Assembly: GCA_900544755.1 (NCBI GenBank)
Contig: UQWQ01000058.1
Location: 1 to 14,266, forward strand
DNA: 14,266 bases
Reading direction: 5' to 3'
From: an uncultured Collinsella sp.
Lineage (GTDB): Bacteria; Actinomycetota; Coriobacteriia; Coriobacteriales; Coriobacteriaceae
Shown: piece by piece, positions 13,395 to 14,266 of the stretch
Layout: every line of letters begins with the position of its first letter
How positions within the stretch are numbered: the stretch's first letter is position 1
The notes under the pieces: generated by a model
Seen by the model: the letters and a program-made list of their open reading frames with translations, nothing else
Databases searched by the model: none
Told to the model about the DNA's origin: nothing
Made by a program: the position numbers and the translations under genes

Positions 13395-13709
13395 ATGGAT
13401 TTGGGTATTTCCACCAACCCCACGCCAGAGCTCTACACCATTAAGGTGACCGGTGAGATCGATATCTCTAACGCCGATAGCCTGCGCAATGCCATCGACC
13501 TGGCGCTTGAGCAGCCCACCGAGGCCGTTGAGCTCGATTTTGCCCAGGTGAGCTACATCGATTCGACGGGCATTGGCGTGCTCGTGGGCGCCGCGCACCA
13601 CGCGGTCGACCACGGCAAGCGCTTTAGCTGCATCAATGTGCAGCCCCCGGTGATGCGCGTGGTTCAGCTGTTGGGTGTCGACCAGGAGATTTCGATCACC
13701 GCTGCATAA
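13395..13709 (+). CDS. STAS-domain protein, anti-sigma factor antagonist type
   Basis: A 104-residue single STAS domain resembling SpoIIAA/RsbV. The start ELYTIKVTGEIDISNADSLRNAI is the usual first strand and helix; VSYIDSTGIGVLVGA contains S57 in the DSTG motif, the serine phosphorylated by an anti-sigma kinase in this family. The unphosphorylated form would bind the kinase and release a sigma factor. No anti-sigma kinase, phosphatase or sigma factor gene is in the window, so the partner is elsewhere. AAAGGAG lies seven bases before the ATG. It could instead act in a non-sigma partner-switching system. Confidence 0.9.
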   Translation: MDLGISTNPTPELYTIKVTGEIDISNADSLRNAIDLALEQPTEAVELDFAQVSYIDSTGIGVLVGAAHHAVDHGKRFSCINVQPPVMRVVQLLGVDQEISITAA

Positions 13710-13753
13710 TCTTTGCCCCCAAAAGGGCGTGCCGTTTGGCATATGTTTGTGAT

Positions 13754-13787
13754 GCGCTCGGACGTTTTGGCGTCCGGGCGCTATACT
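13754..13787 (+). promoter_or_regulatory. Inverted repeat abutting the -10 box of the tat gene
   Basis: gcgctcggacg and cgtccgggcgc pair over 11 bases (one G-T) around ttttgg, and the right arm ends directly before TATACT (13782-13787). The repeat therefore covers the -11 to -40 region of this probable promoter. It may be an operator, or the 3' hairpin of the STAS transcript, although the bases after it are not a T run. Confidence 0.5.
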
Positions 13788-13862
13788 TGACCGAATGAAT
13801 AGACGAGTTCCGGCCGAATGGCGCGGTGCGGGCTCGACTCACATCGAGCCTTGGAGGTATGT

Positions 13863-14266
13863 GTGTTTGGTATTGGAGAGGGTGAGCTCGCGATCATCGT
13901 GGTCTTCGGCTTTTTGCTGTTTGGCCCGGATAAGCTCCCACAGATGGGCCGCACGATCGGCCGTGCCATCCGTCAGTTCCGCGAGACGCAGGAAAAGATG
14001 ACGGCCGTTGTTCAGTCCGAGATAATCGATCCGGTGAGCGAGGCCGCGTCGGCCCCGGTCAAGCCCAAGAAGGCTGCTACGACCGACGACGATTCCGATG
14101 CGGACGAGGATGCCACCGAGACGGCAGCGCCCGCCAAGAAGGAGACCTTTGCCGAGCGTCGCGCCCGTCTTGCTGCCGAGAAGGCCGCAAGCGAGGGTGC
14201 TGCTGAGGGCGAGGGTGCTGCTGAGGAGTCCGAGGCCGAGAGCGCCGAGCCTGCCGCTGCCGCCAA
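13863..14266 (+). CDS. Sec-independent translocase protein TatA/TatB (3' truncated)
   Basis: The start of a twin-arginine translocase subunit that oligomerises in the membrane to pass folded proteins. The protein reads MFGIGEGELAIIVVFGFLLF, one short membrane helix, then the hinge GPDKLPQMGRTIGRAIRQFRET, an amphipathic helix with the typical FGP-x-KLP signature. TatA and TatB cannot be told apart here. I choose the GTG at 13863 because GGAGG lies five bases upstream; ATG (13859) and GTG (13861) next to it open other frames. After about residue 55 comes a charged tail rich in Ala, Glu, Asp and Lys, including the repeated 15-mer gagggtgctgctgag (EGAAE twice). The gene runs off the window at 134 codons, so the tail may be longer. 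Confidence 0.85.
   Translation, partial: MFGIGEGELAIIVVFGFLLFGPDKLPQMGRTIGRAIRQFRETQEKMTAVVQSEIIDPVSEAASAPVKPKKAATTDDDSDADEDATETAAPAKKETFAERRARLAAEKAASEGAAEGEGAAEESEAESAEPAAAA

Noticed and set aside
13715..13741. Two small hairpins after the STAS gene (gccc/gggc and tgcc/ggca)
   Set aside because: Four-base stems with no proper T run; too weak to call a terminator.
12324..13742. A 472-codon minus-strand open frame opposite the aminotransferase and STAS genes
   Set aside because: Antisense shadow with the low-complexity composition expected from GC-rich codon bias; both plus-strand genes have clear motifs.
13795..14001. A 68-codon open frame starting at an ATG before the tat gene
   Set aside because: It is out of frame with the TatA/TatB-like protein that follows a good ribosome binding site; the motif-bearing frame starts at 13863.
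1..14266. CRISPR array, prophage, toxin-antitoxin pair, insertion sequence or defence island
   Set aside because: I found no regularly spaced direct repeats, transposase or integrase motifs, and no small paired genes; the gene content is chromosomal housekeeping.

Overview
This is a GC-rich, densely coded bacterial chromosome segment. Strong AGGAGG-type ribosome binding sites precede most genes, GTG and TTG starts occur, and codon third positions favour G or C. The gene set and protein style (type Ic aspartate aminotransferase, a long PcrA, family II pyrophosphatase, ROK glucokinase, NhaA) suggest a Coriobacteriia actinobacterium, probably Collinsella or a close relative. The genus is an inference from sequence style and was not tested by any search. 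No insertion sequence, integrase, tRNA, rRNA or CRISPR array is visible.

Layout: the window opens in the 3' end of a sensor histidine kinase gene (+), followed by a hairpin terminator and a 93-base imperfect palindrome. A universal stress protein gene (-) diverges from uppP (+), the undecaprenyl-diphosphate phosphatase of the cell wall lipid cycle. After a strong terminator comes pcrA (+), a UvrD-type repair helicase with several low-complexity extensions. A gene-free stretch of about 385 bases (5418-5802) holds several inverted repeats. Then come manA and its upstream gntR-type regulator (both -, one probable operon), diverging from a ROK glucokinase (+), a manganese-dependent inorganic pyrophosphatase (+) and a Na+/H+ antiporter nhaA (+). 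An 84-residue protein of unknown function (-) diverges from a type Ic aspartate aminotransferase (+). A single-domain STAS protein (+) and the 5' part of a TatA/TatB-like translocase gene (+, cut by the window edge) finish the window.

Functionally, gntR-manA and the ROK kinase look like a small hexose-phosphate module: mannose-6-phosphate isomerised to fructose-6-phosphate, and glucose phosphorylated, with the GntR/UTRA protein as a likely local regulator. The other genes are housekeeping or stress genes, mostly single transcription units with their own TATACT- or TACCAT-like -10 box about 25-70 bases upstream of the start.

I did not find a convincing new multi-gene system. The best leads lie between genes: a terminator-plus-alternative-pairing leader in front of nhaA, the inverted repeats after pcrA and after the stress protein gene, two related hairpins after uppP and pcrA, and palindromes that cover the -10 regions of the aminotransferase and tat genes.
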